The notes below the pieces were generated by a model, which was not told the origin of the DNA, did not search any database, and worked only from the letters and a program-made list of their open reading frames with translations. Source: Porphyrobacter sp. CACIAM 03H1 (GTDB lineage Bacteria > Pseudomonadota > Alphaproteobacteria > Sphingomonadales > Sphingomonadaceae). Taken from it: a stretch of 64,000 bases of DNA. Position 1 is the first letter of the stretch. Every line of letters begins with the position of its first letter. A program made the translations under genes and the position numbers. Positions 43,187 through 59,250 of the stretch are shown piece after piece. The DNA is taken from positions 3,114,459 to 3,178,458 of the forward strand of contig NZ_CP021378.1 of NCBI RefSeq assembly GCF_002215495.1. Reading direction: 5' to 3'.

Positions 43187-44112
43187 CAGATCTGCCCCCC
43201 GAGGCCGAGCGCCGCCGCCAGCATCCCCAGCACGTAGAGCGTCACGCCTACCCCGTTGTACCACGGCGCATACTTCGCCGGATCGCGCAGCAGGCGCGGC
43301 ATGGCGGCGATCTGCGCGGCGAGCACGCCGGTCACCACCACGGCGGAGATCGTGTAGCCCCACGCCGCCAGCAGCGCGATCACCACCACCTGCGCGGCGG
43401 CCATCGTCACGCAGGCGAGCCGCGCCGCCGCGCTCACGCCCAGCACCACCGGCAGAGAGGTGAGGCCGGTCTGGCGGTCGCCCTCGACCGCCTTGAAGTC
43501 GTTGAGGACCATGATGCCGTGCGCACCCAGCGAATAGAGCACCAGCACTGCGATCACTTCCGCCGAGGGCATCGCGCCCAGCATCACGGTGGCGCCGGTG
43601 AACCACGAGAGGCCCTCGTAGGTCAGCCCGCACACCAGCGGGCCGAGCCAGCCGTTCGCCTTGAAGCGCAGCGGCGGGGCGGAATAGGCCCAGGCGAAGG
43701 CGAGGCCGACCAGCGAGGCGACGAAGACGATGGGGCCGAGCAGCCAGCCGACGCTCGCCGAGACGAGGCTGGCGATGATGGCGATATAAAGCCCCCAGCG
43801 GCCCGGAATGCGGCCCGAGGGGATCGGGCGGTGCGGTTCGTTAATGGCATCGACATGGCGGTCGAACCAGTCGTTCACGGCCTGCGAGGTGCCGCACACC
43901 AGCGGCCCTGCCAGCACCACGCCGCCCGCGACGAACCACCAGCGCCCCTCCAGCCCCGCGCCCGAGGACACGGCCCCGCACATGAAGGCCCACATCGGCG
44001 GGAACCAGGTGATCGGCTTGAGGAGTTCGAGCACATCGCGCGGTCGCGGGGCGCCTCCGGGACGCCGGGCCGGGTTGGGCACGGTGCGAGTCGAGGGTAC
44101 CGAGTGCTCCAT
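43186..44112 (-). CDS. bchG: Bacteriochlorophyll synthase
   Basis: Membrane prenyltransferase that esterifies bacteriochlorophyllide a with geranylgeranyl or phytyl diphosphate. 308 residues, about nine helices. The UbiA-type active-site motif is NDWFDRHVDAINEPHRPIPSG; LNDFKAVEGDRQTGLTSLP is the second one. ATG 44112 lies only six bases downstream of the predicted -10 box, so the mRNA may be leaderless or begin translation at a later GTG (about residue 11). Confidence 0.96.
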   Translation of the reverse strand: MEHSVPSTRTVPNPARRPGGAPRPRDVLELLKPITWFPPMWAFMCGAVSSGAGLEGRWWFVAGGVVLAGPLVCGTSQAVNDWFDRHVDAINEPHRPIPSGRIPGRWGLYIAIIASLVSASVGWLLGPIVFVASLVGLAFAWAYSAPPLRFKANGWLGPLVCGLTYEGLSWFTGATVMLGAMPSAEVIAVLVLYSLGAHGIMVLNDFKAVEGDRQTGLTSLPVVLGVSAAARLACVTMAAAQVVVIALLAAWGYTISAVVVTGVLAAQIAAMPRLLRDPAKYAPWYNGVGVTLYVLGMLAAALGLGGQI

Positions 44113-44118
44113 ATCGCG

Positions 44119-44147
44119 AGGCTATGCCTGACAGGCATAAGCGTCAA
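44119..44147 (-). promoter_or_regulatory. bchG promoter
   Basis: Minus strand: TTGACG (44147-44142), 17-bp spacer, TAGCCT (44124-44119). The spacer contains most of a perfect palindrome. Confidence 0.6.
44123..44139. promoter_or_regulatory. 17-bp perfect palindrome in the bchG promoter
   Basis: TATGCCTGACAGGCATA: two 8-bp arms around one A, placed between -10 and -35. Its location fits an operator for a dimeric regulator other than PpsR. No second copy was noticed in the window. Confidence 0.65.
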
Positions 44148-44159
44148 CTTATTTGGACA
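44142..44159. promoter_or_regulatory. PpsR/CrtJ-type operator of bchG
   Basis: CGTCAACTTATTTGGACA; on the minus strand TGT-N12-ACG, one mismatch from the consensus. Its end forms the -35 box of bchG, the same design as at bchC, crtD and bchF. Confidence 0.7.
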
Positions 44160-44419
44160 CTACATTTCCGCCAAACCCCGATTTTCGCATTCAGATTCGT
44201 AAACGCGCAGAAATCATGTCACATCGGGACAAGCAGGCCGTGTTGACAGTCGAAATACAAAGGATTGCGCGGGGTCCATCGCCCGAGTCCCGGCAGGTGC
44301 CTGCATGGGAAGTCCGCCATGCCTTTGCCATGGGCCGCGCATACCGCTGTCGTCGGCGCGTCTTTGCGCTGTCGTGCGGTGGTCTTCGCGGTTGGGAACG
44401 GCCCCTAGGCCCGCACGCC

Positions 44420-45841
44420 CTACTCGCCGTCGCCAGCGAGATTACCGAGGCCGTAGCGGTGGAGCTTGGAATAGAGGCTCTGGCGCGAAAGGCCGAGGAT
44501 CTCGGCGGCCGAGGCGCGGTTGTCCGAGGTGTAGCTCAGCGCCGCCTCGATGCAGAGCCGCTCGATCAGGTCGGTGCTCTCGCGCACGATGTCCTTGAGG
44601 CTCATGCGGCCGACAAGGTCGGTGAGCTGCTCGACCGAGCGCGGCAGATCCTGCGCACCGGGCGGCAGGTCGCGGAGGCGGCGACCGATCGGGCGGATCA
44701 CGAAGGCATAGTAGCCATCCTCGCCCGAGGTGCGGACCGCCGACAATTCAATCGGTTCGCCGTCGACATCATGGCCGACCCGCAGCACCGTGGCGACATT
44801 GCGCGCCGCGCCATGCTGGTCGATCTGGCCTTCGATCAGGTCGAGATCGATGCCCGGCCGGCCGATGGATTCCGACAGGTGCCGGCCGCGCAGCTGGTCG
44901 ACGCTGGCGGCCTGGAGCATCTCGACGAAGGCGGCATTGGCGGTGACGATCTCGAGGTTGCTGTCGGCGACGACGAAGGCGTCGGGCATCTGGTCGACGA
45001 GCGCCAGAACGGGGGAGAATTCGCCTGTGGCCCGGTCGCTCGCGGGCACCAGCCGGACCAGCAGGAACTGCCCGCGATCCTGGGTGAAGCCGTTGACCGA
45101 GGCCATCACCTCGCGCGATCCGCGAGCGATGCGAATGCGCCCCGGGCTGACCGTGTCCGACACCAGCGCGGCGCCGACCAGCGCCTGCACCGCATCGTGC
45201 GAGTTCTTGTCGATGAAGGTCAGCAGCTTCTTGCCCGGCAGCCCCGCGGGACGGGCGCCCATCAGCGCGTGAGCGGCCGGATTGGCCTCGCGGATACGGA
45301 GCGTACCGGCCTCGACGATCAGCACCGGCTCGGTCGACCGCTCGAACAGCATCCGGTAGCGTGCCTCGAGCTGGCGCATCCGCAGATAGTCGCGTTCGAG
45401 CGACTGCTGGACCTGCAGCAGGCGCTGCTGGAGCTTGCCCGCCTCGCGCAGGTCACGACCGAAGGCGATGCGGTGCTCGCCGCGATTGACGCTGAGCACG
45501 GCATAGCGGATCGGCACGTCGCCGTCGCGCGAGGGGTGGTTGACCTGCCGCCAGTGCTGCACCTCACCGCGCCGGGCAGCGGCGAGCATCTCCATGATTT
45601 TCGGACGGGATTCGTCGGTGACGGTCTCAATCCAGTTGGTCCCGACCATGTTGGCGAAGCCCGGGAACTCGCGCGGGTCGAAGGCCGCATCGAGGATCGT
45701 GCCGGTGTCGTCGAGCACGAGGGTGACGTCGCCCGCCACCATCGCCAGCTTCATCGCCGCATCGGCATCGAGCGTGTTGAACAGCTCCGCCGCCTTCCCG
45801 AAAGGGTGCTTGCCTTCGATCGAGTGCTTGCGGGTGAGCAT
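44420..45841 (-). CDS. ppsR: PAS/Fis-type repressor of photosynthesis genes PpsR (CrtJ)
   Basis: 473-residue transcription regulator that binds TGT-N12-ACA operators and represses bch, crt and puf genes under oxygen. N-terminal PAS (about 35-130), Gln-rich helical linker (LQQRLLQVQQSLERDYLRMRQLEARY), two further PAS domains (about 165-290 and 290-395), and a Fis-type helix-turn-helix at the end (ASAAEILGLSRQSLYSKLHRYGLG). Only one cysteine exists (Cys430, in LIERLCIEAAL), matching the position of Cys424/Cys420 of Rhodobacter PpsR/CrtJ; the second redox cysteine of the PAS region is absent. It follows ppaA by 14 bp. Confidence 0.97.
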   Translation of the reverse strand: MLTRKHSIEGKHPFGKAAELFNTLDADAAMKLAMVAGDVTLVLDDTGTILDAAFDPREFPGFANMVGTNWIETVTDESRPKIMEMLAAARRGEVQHWRQVNHPSRDGDVPIRYAVLSVNRGEHRIAFGRDLREAGKLQQRLLQVQQSLERDYLRMRQLEARYRMLFERSTEPVLIVEAGTLRIREANPAAHALMGARPAGLPGKKLLTFIDKNSHDAVQALVGAALVSDTVSPGRIRIARGSREVMASVNGFTQDRGQFLLVRLVPASDRATGEFSPVLALVDQMPDAFVVADSNLEIVTANAAFVEMLQAASVDQLRGRHLSESIGRPGIDLDLIEGQIDQHGAARNVATVLRVGHDVDGEPIELSAVRTSGEDGYYAFVIRPIGRRLRDLPPGAQDLPRSVEQLTDLVGRMSLKDIVRESTDLIERLCIEAALSYTSDNRASAAEILGLSRQSLYSKLHRYGLGNLAGDGE

Positions 45842-45855
45842 GGCCGTTCTCGAAC

Positions 45856-46749
45856 CTACCGGAGGTTCAGATCACGGGCAGCAGCAGTATTCACCAGCGC
45901 GTTCGCGAGTTCGAGCGCGGCGAGCGCGTCCGCGCCCGTGCCGTCTGCCCCCACTTCCATCGCCATTCCGGGATTCTCGTTGATCATTCGTCCGCCGACC
46001 AGCACGATGATGTGAGGATTGGCGGACACGTTGCGTACCGCCTTGATGAGATTGCTCAGCGCGGCGCTAGGACAATCGCGGGCAAGCGTCAATCCTACGA
46101 GGTCGAAGGGCTGGTGGGCCAGCCGGTCGAGCAGCTCGCGCCGTTCGGGCTTGACCAGCGCCTCGCTGCGCCAGCCGCCGCGGGCGAAGACCTCCTCGAT
46201 CATCAGCGTGCCGAAATTGTGGTGATCGCCCGGCATCGGCGAGAACAGCGCGCAACGGGGCGTGGCAAGGCCCGCCAGATCGACCGGCGCCCGCGCAGCG
46301 ACCTCGCGCATGACTTCCTGCAGACGCCACAAACCCATTGTCACGTCGAGAAAATCGCACTCGTCGTTGTCCCACAGCTCGCCGAGACGGCGGGCAGCGG
46401 GGGCGAGCAGATCGAGGCAGATGGTCTCGACGCTGGCGCCCTTGGCGATGAAGGCGTCGACCTCCTCCAGAAGGGCCGCGGCCTCGAGCCGCAGCGGCAG
46501 GACGGCAAAGCGCGAAGCCTCGTCAGGGGTGATGGTGCGCAGCAGACGGGACCGCTTGCGGTTCTCCCCGGAAGAATGCGCCATCAGCAGGCGCGGGATG
46601 ATCTCGCTTTCGATGATGGTGTTGACCGAGTCGGGCTGGTCCGCAGCTGCGGAAGATCGTCGTCTGACCCGTTCCAGCGGTGCCGAAATCACACCCCGCA
46701 GCACCGCCGATCCTGCGCCGAACATCCCCGAAGCCTTGGACTCTCCCAT
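45856..46749 (-). CDS. ppaA: B12-binding antirepressor PpaA/AerR
   Basis: 297 residues, partner of PpsR that relieves repression; in Rhodobacter AerR binds cobalamin and responds to light. LDLLAPAARRLGELWDNDECDFLDVTMGLWRLQEVMRE is the helical B12-cap region, and PGDHHNFGTLMIEEVF (about residue 177) holds the His that would ligate cobalt. A Rossmann-like B12 fold follows with LVGLTLARDCPSAAL and VLVGGRMINENPG. No DNA-binding helix-turn-helix seen. GGGGAGGG precedes the ATG. Divergent from bchF, with a shared operator between them. Confidence 0.94.
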   Translation of the reverse strand: MGESKASGMFGAGSAVLRGVISAPLERVRRRSSAAADQPDSVNTIIESEIIPRLLMAHSSGENRKRSRLLRTITPDEASRFAVLPLRLEAAALLEEVDAFIAKGASVETICLDLLAPAARRLGELWDNDECDFLDVTMGLWRLQEVMREVAARAPVDLAGLATPRCALFSPMPGDHHNFGTLMIEEVFARGGWRSEALVKPERRELLDRLAHQPFDLVGLTLARDCPSAALSNLIKAVRNVSANPHIIVLVGGRMINENPGMAMEVGADGTGADALAALELANALVNTAAARDLNLR

Positions 46750-46922
46750 TCGTCAGACCCTCCCCAGGTCGTGCGGACGAACCTTCCGCAGGAGGTAGTG
46801 ACCGTCCCCTAGGAAACGGCCTTGGCTCTGATCCCGAAAAGCCAGCGACTCCTACCTACGCCTTTTTCGCTTGGCACGCAAACGGCCTTACCCATGTTGG
46901 ATCAGTCGTCAACAAAACTGAA

Positions 46923-46934
46923 CGTCCAATTCAA

Positions 46935-46940
<6 letters not shown>
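46923..46940. promoter_or_regulatory. PpsR/CrtJ-type operator between ppaA and bchF
   Basis: CGTCCAATTCAATTGACA, CGT-N12-ACA, one mismatch from the consensus. Its right end TTGACA is the bchF -35 box; its left end read on the minus strand (TGGACG) with ACTGAT 16 bp on could serve ppaA, so one site may control both directions. Confidence 0.75.
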
Positions 46941-48844
<1,904 letters not shown>

Positions 48845-48847
48845 ACC

Positions 48848-50411
48848 ATGCAGCTCGCCGTCTGGACCTATGAAGGACCGCCCCACGTGGGAGCCATGCG
48901 GGTCGCGACGGCGATGGAGAAGCTGCACTACGTCCTCCACGCGCCCCAGGGCGATACCTATGCGGACCTGCTGTTCACGATGATCGAGCGGCGCGGCAAG
49001 CGCCCGCCGGTCACCTACACCACCTTCGAGGCGCGCGATCTCGGCAAGGACACCGCGCAGATTTTCCAGGATGCCGCGCGCGAGGCGGTGACGCGGTTCA
49101 ACCCGCAGGCGATTATCGTCGGCGCGTCCTGCACCGCCGAGCTGATCCAGGACGATCCGGCCGGCCTTGCCGAAGCGATGGGCCTGCCCTGCCCCGCGAT
49201 CCCGCTCGAGCTCCCCAGCTACCAGCGCAAGGAGAACTGGGGCGCGGCCGAAACCTTCTACCAGATCGTGCGCACCCTCGCCGACAGGTCGGTGACGCGC
49301 GAACCCCGTGAGGGCCGCCCCGCGCGCGCCAACATTCTGGGCCCGACGGCGCTCGGCTTCCGCCACCGCGACGATCTGGTCGAGATCCGCAAGATCCTTG
49401 TCCAGCTGGGGGTCGAGGTGAACCTCGTCGCCCCGCTGGGCGCCACCCCGGAGGACATCAGGAACATCGGCGCCGCCGACTTCAACATCGTCCTCTACCC
49501 CGAAATCGCAGATGAGGCCGCCCGCTGGCTCGAGCGCACTTTCGCTCAACCCTGTGTGCGGACCGTCCCTATCGGCGTGGGAGCAACCCGCTCCTTCATC
49601 GCCGACGTCGCCGAGCTGGCAGGTGCAGATCCCACGCCTGCCCTCGGCGACACCTCTTCCCGGATGCCCTGGTGGTCCCGGTCGGTCGATTCGACCTACC
49701 TGACCGGCAAGCGCGTCTTCATCTTCGGCGACGCCACCCACGCCGTCGCCGCCGCCCGCATAGCGCGCGAGGAACTGGGCTTCGAGGTCTGCGGCCTCGG
49801 CTGCTACGCCCGCGAATTCGCCCGCGACGTGCGCGCCGAGGCGGCGCGGTGCGGGGTCGAGGCGCTGATCACCGACGATCACCTCGCGGTCGAGGATGCG
49901 ATCGCGGCGGCTGCGCCCGAACTGGTGCTCGGCACGCAGATGGAGCGCCACATCGCCAAGCGCCTTGGCATCCCCTGCGCCGTGATCAGCGCGCCGGTGC
50001 ACGTGCAGGATTTCCCCGCGCGCCACTCGCCCCAGATGGGGTTCGAGGGCGCCAACGTGATCTTCGACACCTGGGTGCACCCGCTGGTGATGGGGCTGGA
50101 GGAGCACCTGCTCACCATGTTCCGCGAGGACTTCGAATTCTCGGACGAGGCAGGCGCATCGCACCACGCGGCGCACAGCCCGCGCAGGGCGCCGGTGGCC
50201 GACGCGGTCTCCGAAGCCCCGGTCGAGGATATCCCCGCCCCCGCCATGGCCGAGGAAGTCGGCACGCTCTGGACCGCCGAGGCCGAGCGGGAACTGAAGA
50301 AGATCCCCTTCTTCGTGCGCGGCAAGGCCCGTCGCAACACCGAGAACTTCGCGGCCGCCGAGGGGCGCCGCCAGATCGATCTCGAAACGCTCTACGACGC
50401 CAAGGCGCATT

Positions 50412-50422
<11 letters not shown>
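48848..50422 (+). CDS. bchB: Light-independent protochlorophyllide reductase subunit B
   Basis: NifK-like partner of BchN, 524 residues. The aspartate that provides the fourth cluster ligand in this family lies in [12 protein letters not shown] (about residue 36). [17 protein letters not shown] and the C-terminal [32 protein letters not shown] domain are typical. The last 11 bases overlap bchH. Confidence 0.97.
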
Positions 50423-54971
<4,549 letters not shown>

Positions 54972-54972
<1 letters not shown>

Positions 54973-55676
54973 TGGCGACGCGGCTCCCCACCGATTACGA
55001 TACCCGCCGCGAGGCGCTGGCGACCTATTTCGACAGCACCGCGCGCCAGGCGTGGATCGATCTCACCTCGGACGCCAAGGTCTCCGGCATCCGCGCCACC
55101 GTACGCGCCGGGCGCGATGCCATGCGGGCGACCCTGCTCGACTGGCTCCCGGCAGACCTCAGGCGCACCCGCATCCTCGATGCCGGCTGCGGCACCGGAT
55201 CGCTGGCGGTGGCGGCCGCCTGCCGGGGCGCGGAAGTGACGGGGATCGACGTGGCGGCGGGCCTCGTCGAGGTGGCGCGCCAGCGCACGCCCTCCTTCAT
55301 CGGCCACGGGCGCATCCACTGGAAGAGCGGCGACATGCTCGATCCCGACCTCGGCAGCTTCGCCCATGTCGTGGCGATGGATTCGCTGATCCACTACCAG
55401 CCCGAGGACCTCGTGGATGCGCTCGCGCGGCTGGCGCAGCGCACCACCGGGAGCATCCTGTTCACCTTCGCGCCGCGCACCACGCTGCTCGCCGCGATGC
55501 ACAACATCGGCAAGGTCTTCCCCAAGTCCGACCGCAGCCCGGCGATCGTGCCGGTCGGCGAGGGCGAACTGCGCGAGCGCCTCGCTCGGCTCAATGGATG
55601 GAGCATCGGCCGCACCCAGCGCATCAGCAGCGGGTTCTACACCTCGCAGGCGCTCGAACTGGTGAGGCACGGATGA
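54972..55676 (+). CDS. bchM: Mg-protoporphyrin IX methyltransferase
   Basis: SAM-dependent methyltransferase that esterifies the ring-C propionate of Mg-protoporphyrin, giving the substrate of AcsF. 234 residues. SAM site ILDAGCGTGSLAVAAA, then MDSLIHYQPEDL and FTFAPRTTLLAAMHNIGKVFPKSDRSPAI, family-specific. Coupled to bchL and lhaA. Confidence 0.96.
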
Positions 55677-57112
55677 ACCGCCCCGCGCGCCCGAAACAGC
55701 CGCACTGGACGGAACTGGTGTTCCGCCTGCTGCCGTTTGCGGACGCGGCCAGCGCCGACCTGCCCCTGCCGCGCCTGCTGCGTCTCGCGCTGTTCCAGGT
55801 GAGCGTGGGGATGGCGATGGTGCTGCTCAACGGCACTCTCAACCGCGTGATGGTGGTCGAGCTCGGCACGCCGACCTGGCTGGTCGCGCTGCTGATCGCC
55901 GTGCCCCTGTTTGCCGCGCCGTTCCGGGCGCTGGTCGGCCACAAGTCCGACACCCACCGCTCGGTGCTCGGCTGGCGGCGGGTGCCCTATATCTGGTTCG
56001 GCACGATGCTGCAGTTCGGCGGGCTGGCGATCATGCCCTTCGCGCTGCTGCTGCTGGACGTGGAGGGCCGCTTCGAGCTGGGCCTAGTCGCCGGGGCTGC
56101 CGCCTTCCTGCTGACGGGCACGGGCTTTCACGTGACCCAGACCGCCGGCCTCGCGCTGGCGACCGACCTTGCACCCGAAGACAAGCGCCCGCGCGCCGTG
56201 GCGCTGCTCTACGTGATGCTCTTGGTCGGCATGATGTTCTCCGCCTTCGTGATCGGCGGCATCCTCGCCGACTATTCGGCGACCAAGCTGGTGCAGGTGA
56301 TCCAGGGCTGCGCGCTGCTGACGATGGTGCTCAACCTCACGGCGCTGTGGAAGCAGGAGGCGCGCAACCCCGCCGCCACCGCGCCCGACCGCGAGACGCC
56401 GAGCTTCGGGCAGATCTGGCAGGCCTTCGTGAGCGACGGACGCAACGCGCGGCTGCTGACCGCGATCGGCATCGGGGCTGCGGGCTTTGCGATGCAGGAC
56501 GCGCTGCTCGAACCCTATGGCGGCGAGATTCTCGGCCTGTCGGTCGGGGCGACCACGGGTCTGACCGGCGCCTGGGCGCTGGGTTCGCTGTGCGGCTTCA
56601 TGCTGTCGGGCCGGGCGCTGGCGCGCGGATGGGATCCGCTGCGACTGGCCGGTGCGGGCCTCGTGATCGGGATCAACGCCTTCCTGCTGGTGCTCTTCGC
56701 CGGCCCCTTCGCGGCGCCGCTGATGCTCTATGCGGGCGCGCTGGGGATCGGGGTCGGGCTCGGCCTGTTCTCGGTCGGCACGCTGATGGAGGCGATGAGC
56801 CTCGCGCGCGGCGAGACCGCGGGCCTTGCGCTCGGTGCCTGGGGCGCGGTGCAGGCCACCTGTGCCGGGCTCGGCATCGCCGTCGGCGGCCTGCTGCGCG
56901 ACGGGGTGGCTCTCCTGCTCCAGAGCGATGCGCCCACGGCCAGCATGGCGATGCGCGCCACCGGCTATGGCACTGTCTACATTCTCGAGATCGCGCTGCT
57001 GCTGATCGGCCTTGCCGCCATCGGCCCGCTGGTGGGTCACCAGCGCCGCGCCAACCCCGATGCCGAAGACCCGTCCGCCCAGCCATTCGGGCTGATGGAG
57101 TTCCCGACATGA
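55673..57112 (+). CDS. lhaA: Light-harvesting complex 1 assembly protein LhaA
   Basis: 479 residues, about 12 membrane helices, PucC/LhaA family. FQVSVGMAMVLLNGTLNRVMVVELGTPTWLVALLIAVPLFAAPFRALVGHKSDTHRSVLGWRRVPYIWFG is the conserved N-terminal half. Needed in Rhodobacter for LH1 assembly, probably delivering bacteriochlorophyll. Overlaps bchM (ATGA) and precedes puhA by 73 bp. Confidence 0.95.
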   Translation: MNRPARPKQPHWTELVFRLLPFADAASADLPLPRLLRLALFQVSVGMAMVLLNGTLNRVMVVELGTPTWLVALLIAVPLFAAPFRALVGHKSDTHRSVLGWRRVPYIWFGTMLQFGGLAIMPFALLLLDVEGRFELGLVAGAAAFLLTGTGFHVTQTAGLALATDLAPEDKRPRAVALLYVMLLVGMMFSAFVIGGILADYSATKLVQVIQGCALLTMVLNLTALWKQEARNPAATAPDRETPSFGQIWQAFVSDGRNARLLTAIGIGAAGFAMQDALLEPYGGEILGLSVGATTGLTGAWALGSLCGFMLSGRALARGWDPLRLAGAGLVIGINAFLLVLFAGPFAAPLMLYAGALGIGVGLGLFSVGTLMEAMSLARGETAGLALGAWGAVQATCAGLGIAVGGLLRDGVALLLQSDAPTASMAMRATGYGTVYILEIALLLIGLAAIGPLVGHQRRANPDAEDPSAQPFGLMEFPT

Positions 57113-57185
57113 TTGCCCGTGTCCGCCTGTCCCGTCTCTTCCCCGGCTCCGCCTCAGCCGGCCTGTTTCACGAGAGGAATGTGAA

Positions 57186-57995
57186 ATGAACGCTGCCTAT
57201 ATCGTCGGCACCTTCGATGTTGCCGAACTCGCCTTCCTGCTGTTCTTCGGCTTCTTCATCGCGCTGATTTTCTACCTCAACAAGGAAAGCCGCCGCGAAG
57301 GCTATCCGCTCGAGGACGAGGTCACCGGCGCGGTCGAGCCCGACACCCGCCTGTTCGACGGCGCGAAGAAGAGCTTCCCGCTCCCCAACGGCCGCGGCAC
57401 CTACGTGCCCGAGGACGTCGCCCGCGACGATGTGAACGTCCCCGCGGTGCAGGCCTTCCGGGCCGGCGGCGCACCGTGGGTCCCGACCGGCGATCCGATG
57501 GTCGACGGCATGGGCCCGGCCGCCTTCGCCAACCGCTCGAAGTATCCCGATCTCACCTTCGACGGCCGCCCGCGCATCGTGCCGATCGCCCAGAGCCACG
57601 AACTGGTGGTCGCCCCCAATGATCCGCAACTGATCGGCTGGGATGTCGTCGCCGCCGATGGCGTCAATGTGGGCAAGGTCAGCGACATCTGGGTCGACCA
57701 GGCCGAACACCTGATCCGCTATCTCGAGATCGAGACCACCAGCGGAAAGAAGGTGATGGCGCCGATGATGGTCGCGGTGGTCCACGGCAACAGCCTGCTG
57801 GCCAAGATCCTGCCGACCACCAGCGACGAACGCGAATATGTCGAGATCGACGCGATCACCGCCGCCCAGTTCGACAACGTGCCCGCGCTCGAGACCGCGG
57901 GGATCATCACCCGCTACGAGGAAGACCGCATCCAGGCCTACTTCGGCGGCGGCTACATGTATGCGACACCGGAAAGGTCGGAAGCATGGATCTGA
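57186..57995 (+). CDS. puhA: Photosynthetic reaction centre H subunit
   Basis: 269 residues: one N-terminal membrane helix (about 12-31, AELAFLLFFGFFIALIFYLN) and a cytoplasmic PRC-barrel domain. KESRREGYPLEDEV and YLEIETTSGKKVMAPMMV are family signatures. GAGAGGAA lies before the ATG. The 73-bp gap upstream is the largest in the superoperon and may hold a weak internal promoter, none clearly seen. The 3' end overlaps puhB by 10 bases. Confidence 0.97.
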   Translation: MNAAYIVGTFDVAELAFLLFFGFFIALIFYLNKESRREGYPLEDEVTGAVEPDTRLFDGAKKSFPLPNGRGTYVPEDVARDDVNVPAVQAFRAGGAPWVPTGDPMVDGMGPAAFANRSKYPDLTFDGRPRIVPIAQSHELVVAPNDPQLIGWDVVAADGVNVGKVSDIWVDQAEHLIRYLEIETTSGKKVMAPMMVAVVHGNSLLAKILPTTSDEREYVEIDAITAAQFDNVPALETAGIITRYEEDRIQAYFGGGYMYATPERSEAWI

Positions 57996-58762
57996 ACCTG
58001 CCTGCGGCGGAGACGGATCAGGCGGCAGCGGCGGAAACGCCGCTGCCGGCCGGGCTCGATCACGCTGCGCTCGAGAATGACGGCCCCAAGGCCTTCGGGG
58101 ACCGGATGGGCACCCCCGCGCCGGACGAGACCGTGCTCTGGAAGGGCCGTCCGCAGCTCGCGCTGCTGGCCCGCACCGCCTTCCATACCCGCAAGGCCGG
58201 GCTCTACATGGCCGCACTGGCCGGGATCGCGCTGGCGACCGGCAACACCGATGCCGCGATCGTCGCCGCAGTGCTCGGGGCGGTACTGGTGGCGCTGCTC
58301 TACGTCCTTGCATGGGCGAGCGCGCGCAGCACGCTCTACATCCTCACCGACACGCGCCTGATCATGCGCATCGGCATGGCGATCGAGACGCGCATCAACA
58401 TTCCCCTGAAGCAGGTCACCGCCGCCCATCTCGCGCCGCGCGGCAAGGACGGCCACGGCGACATCGCCTTCGAGCTTTCGGGCGAGCGCCTGCTCGGCAC
58501 GCTGCTGCTGTGGCCGCACGTGCGCCCCTGGCACTACGCCATGCCGCAGCCGATGCTGCGCGCCGTGCCCGATGCGGCCGGCGTCGCGCAGATGATCGCC
58601 GAGGCCCGCGCGCGCTTCGGCGCGATCGAGCGGAATTTGAGCGAGATCAAGGAAGCTGGCCCGTCCAGCGTCCAACACGGCCATCAGCCCGCGGCCGCAT
58701 CCGGTCGTCTCGCACCGGTCCTGCACCGCGGCGAGCAGGGTCTGGAGGGAGCACCCGCATGA
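57986..58762 (+). CDS. puhB: Photosynthetic complex assembly protein PuhB
   Basis: 258 residues with a bacterial PH-like domain (LYILTDTRLIMRIGMAIETRINIPLKQVTAAHL) and two or three membrane helices before it. Known in Rhodobacter to help RC and LH1 assembly. The C-terminal 40 residues are low-complexity. Overlaps puhA at its start and puhC (ATGA) at its stop. Confidence 0.93.
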   Translation: MDLNLPAAETDQAAAAETPLPAGLDHAALENDGPKAFGDRMGTPAPDETVLWKGRPQLALLARTAFHTRKAGLYMAALAGIALATGNTDAAIVAAVLGAVLVALLYVLAWASARSTLYILTDTRLIMRIGMAIETRINIPLKQVTAAHLAPRGKDGHGDIAFELSGERLLGTLLLWPHVRPWHYAMPQPMLRAVPDAAGVAQMIAEARARFGAIERNLSEIKEAGPSSVQHGHQPAAASGRLAPVLHRGEQGLEGAPA

Positions 58763-59250
58763 TTGTCCGCGAGTACGAGAAGGACGAGATCACGGTCCAC
58801 AAGGTGCCCCTCTTCCTGATGGGCGGCATCATCGCGATCTCGCTCGCGCTGACGGCCTCGGTGACGATGGGCTTCTTTCCCAAGCAGTCGGTGCCTTCAG
58901 AGGCGCGCGCTGCGGCCGGGATCGAGGCGGCTCAGGAACGCACGCTGAGGTTCTTCGACGAGGAAGATGGCACCGTCCGGATCGAGGACGGCGCCACGGG
59001 CGAAGTGCTCGCCCGCCACGGCGTCGGCCAGGGCGGCTTCATCCGCGCGACGGTGCGCAGCCTCGTCCACCAGCGCCGCATCCGCGGGCACGGGGCCGAG
59101 GTGCCCTTCACCCTCACCCGGTGGGAGAATGGCGGGCTGACGCTGGCCGATCCCGTCACCGGCCGCTCGGTCGAGGTGAGCTCCTTCGGGCCTGACAACC
59201 GCGCGGTCTATGCGAACCTGCTGCCCGCCGCGCCCGAGGGGACCCGCTGA
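58759..59250 (+). CDS. puhC: Photosynthetic complex assembly protein PuhC
   Basis: 163 residues, one membrane helix (about 18-37, PLFLMGGIIAISLALTASV), the rest periplasmic with RTLRFFDEEDGTVRIEDGATGEVLA and VRSLVHQRRI, the family core. Supports RC-LH1 organisation. Coupled on both sides. Confidence 0.92.
   Translation: MIVREYEKDEITVHKVPLFLMGGIIAISLALTASVTMGFFPKQSVPSEARAAAGIEAAQERTLRFFDEEDGTVRIEDGATGEVLARHGVGQGGFIRATVRSLVHQRRIRGHGAEVPFTLTRWENGGLTLADPVTGRSVEVSSFGPDNRAVYANLLPAAPEGTR

Larger units (their letters stand above)
44113..44419. other. bchG upstream region (307 bp)
   Basis: Holds the bchG promoter, the palindrome and the operator in its first 50 bp. The remaining 260 bp up to the ppsR stop codon have only weak hairpins such as GCATGG...CCATGC near 44303-44322 and no supported gene. 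Confidence 0.6.

Noticed and set aside
44241..44259. TGT-N13-ACA considered as another PpsR site
   Set aside because: Spacing is one base too long and no promoter with matching phase follows.
44153..46015. 620-codon plus-strand frame
   Set aside because: Antisense to ppsR, which has clear PAS and Fis motifs on the minus strand.
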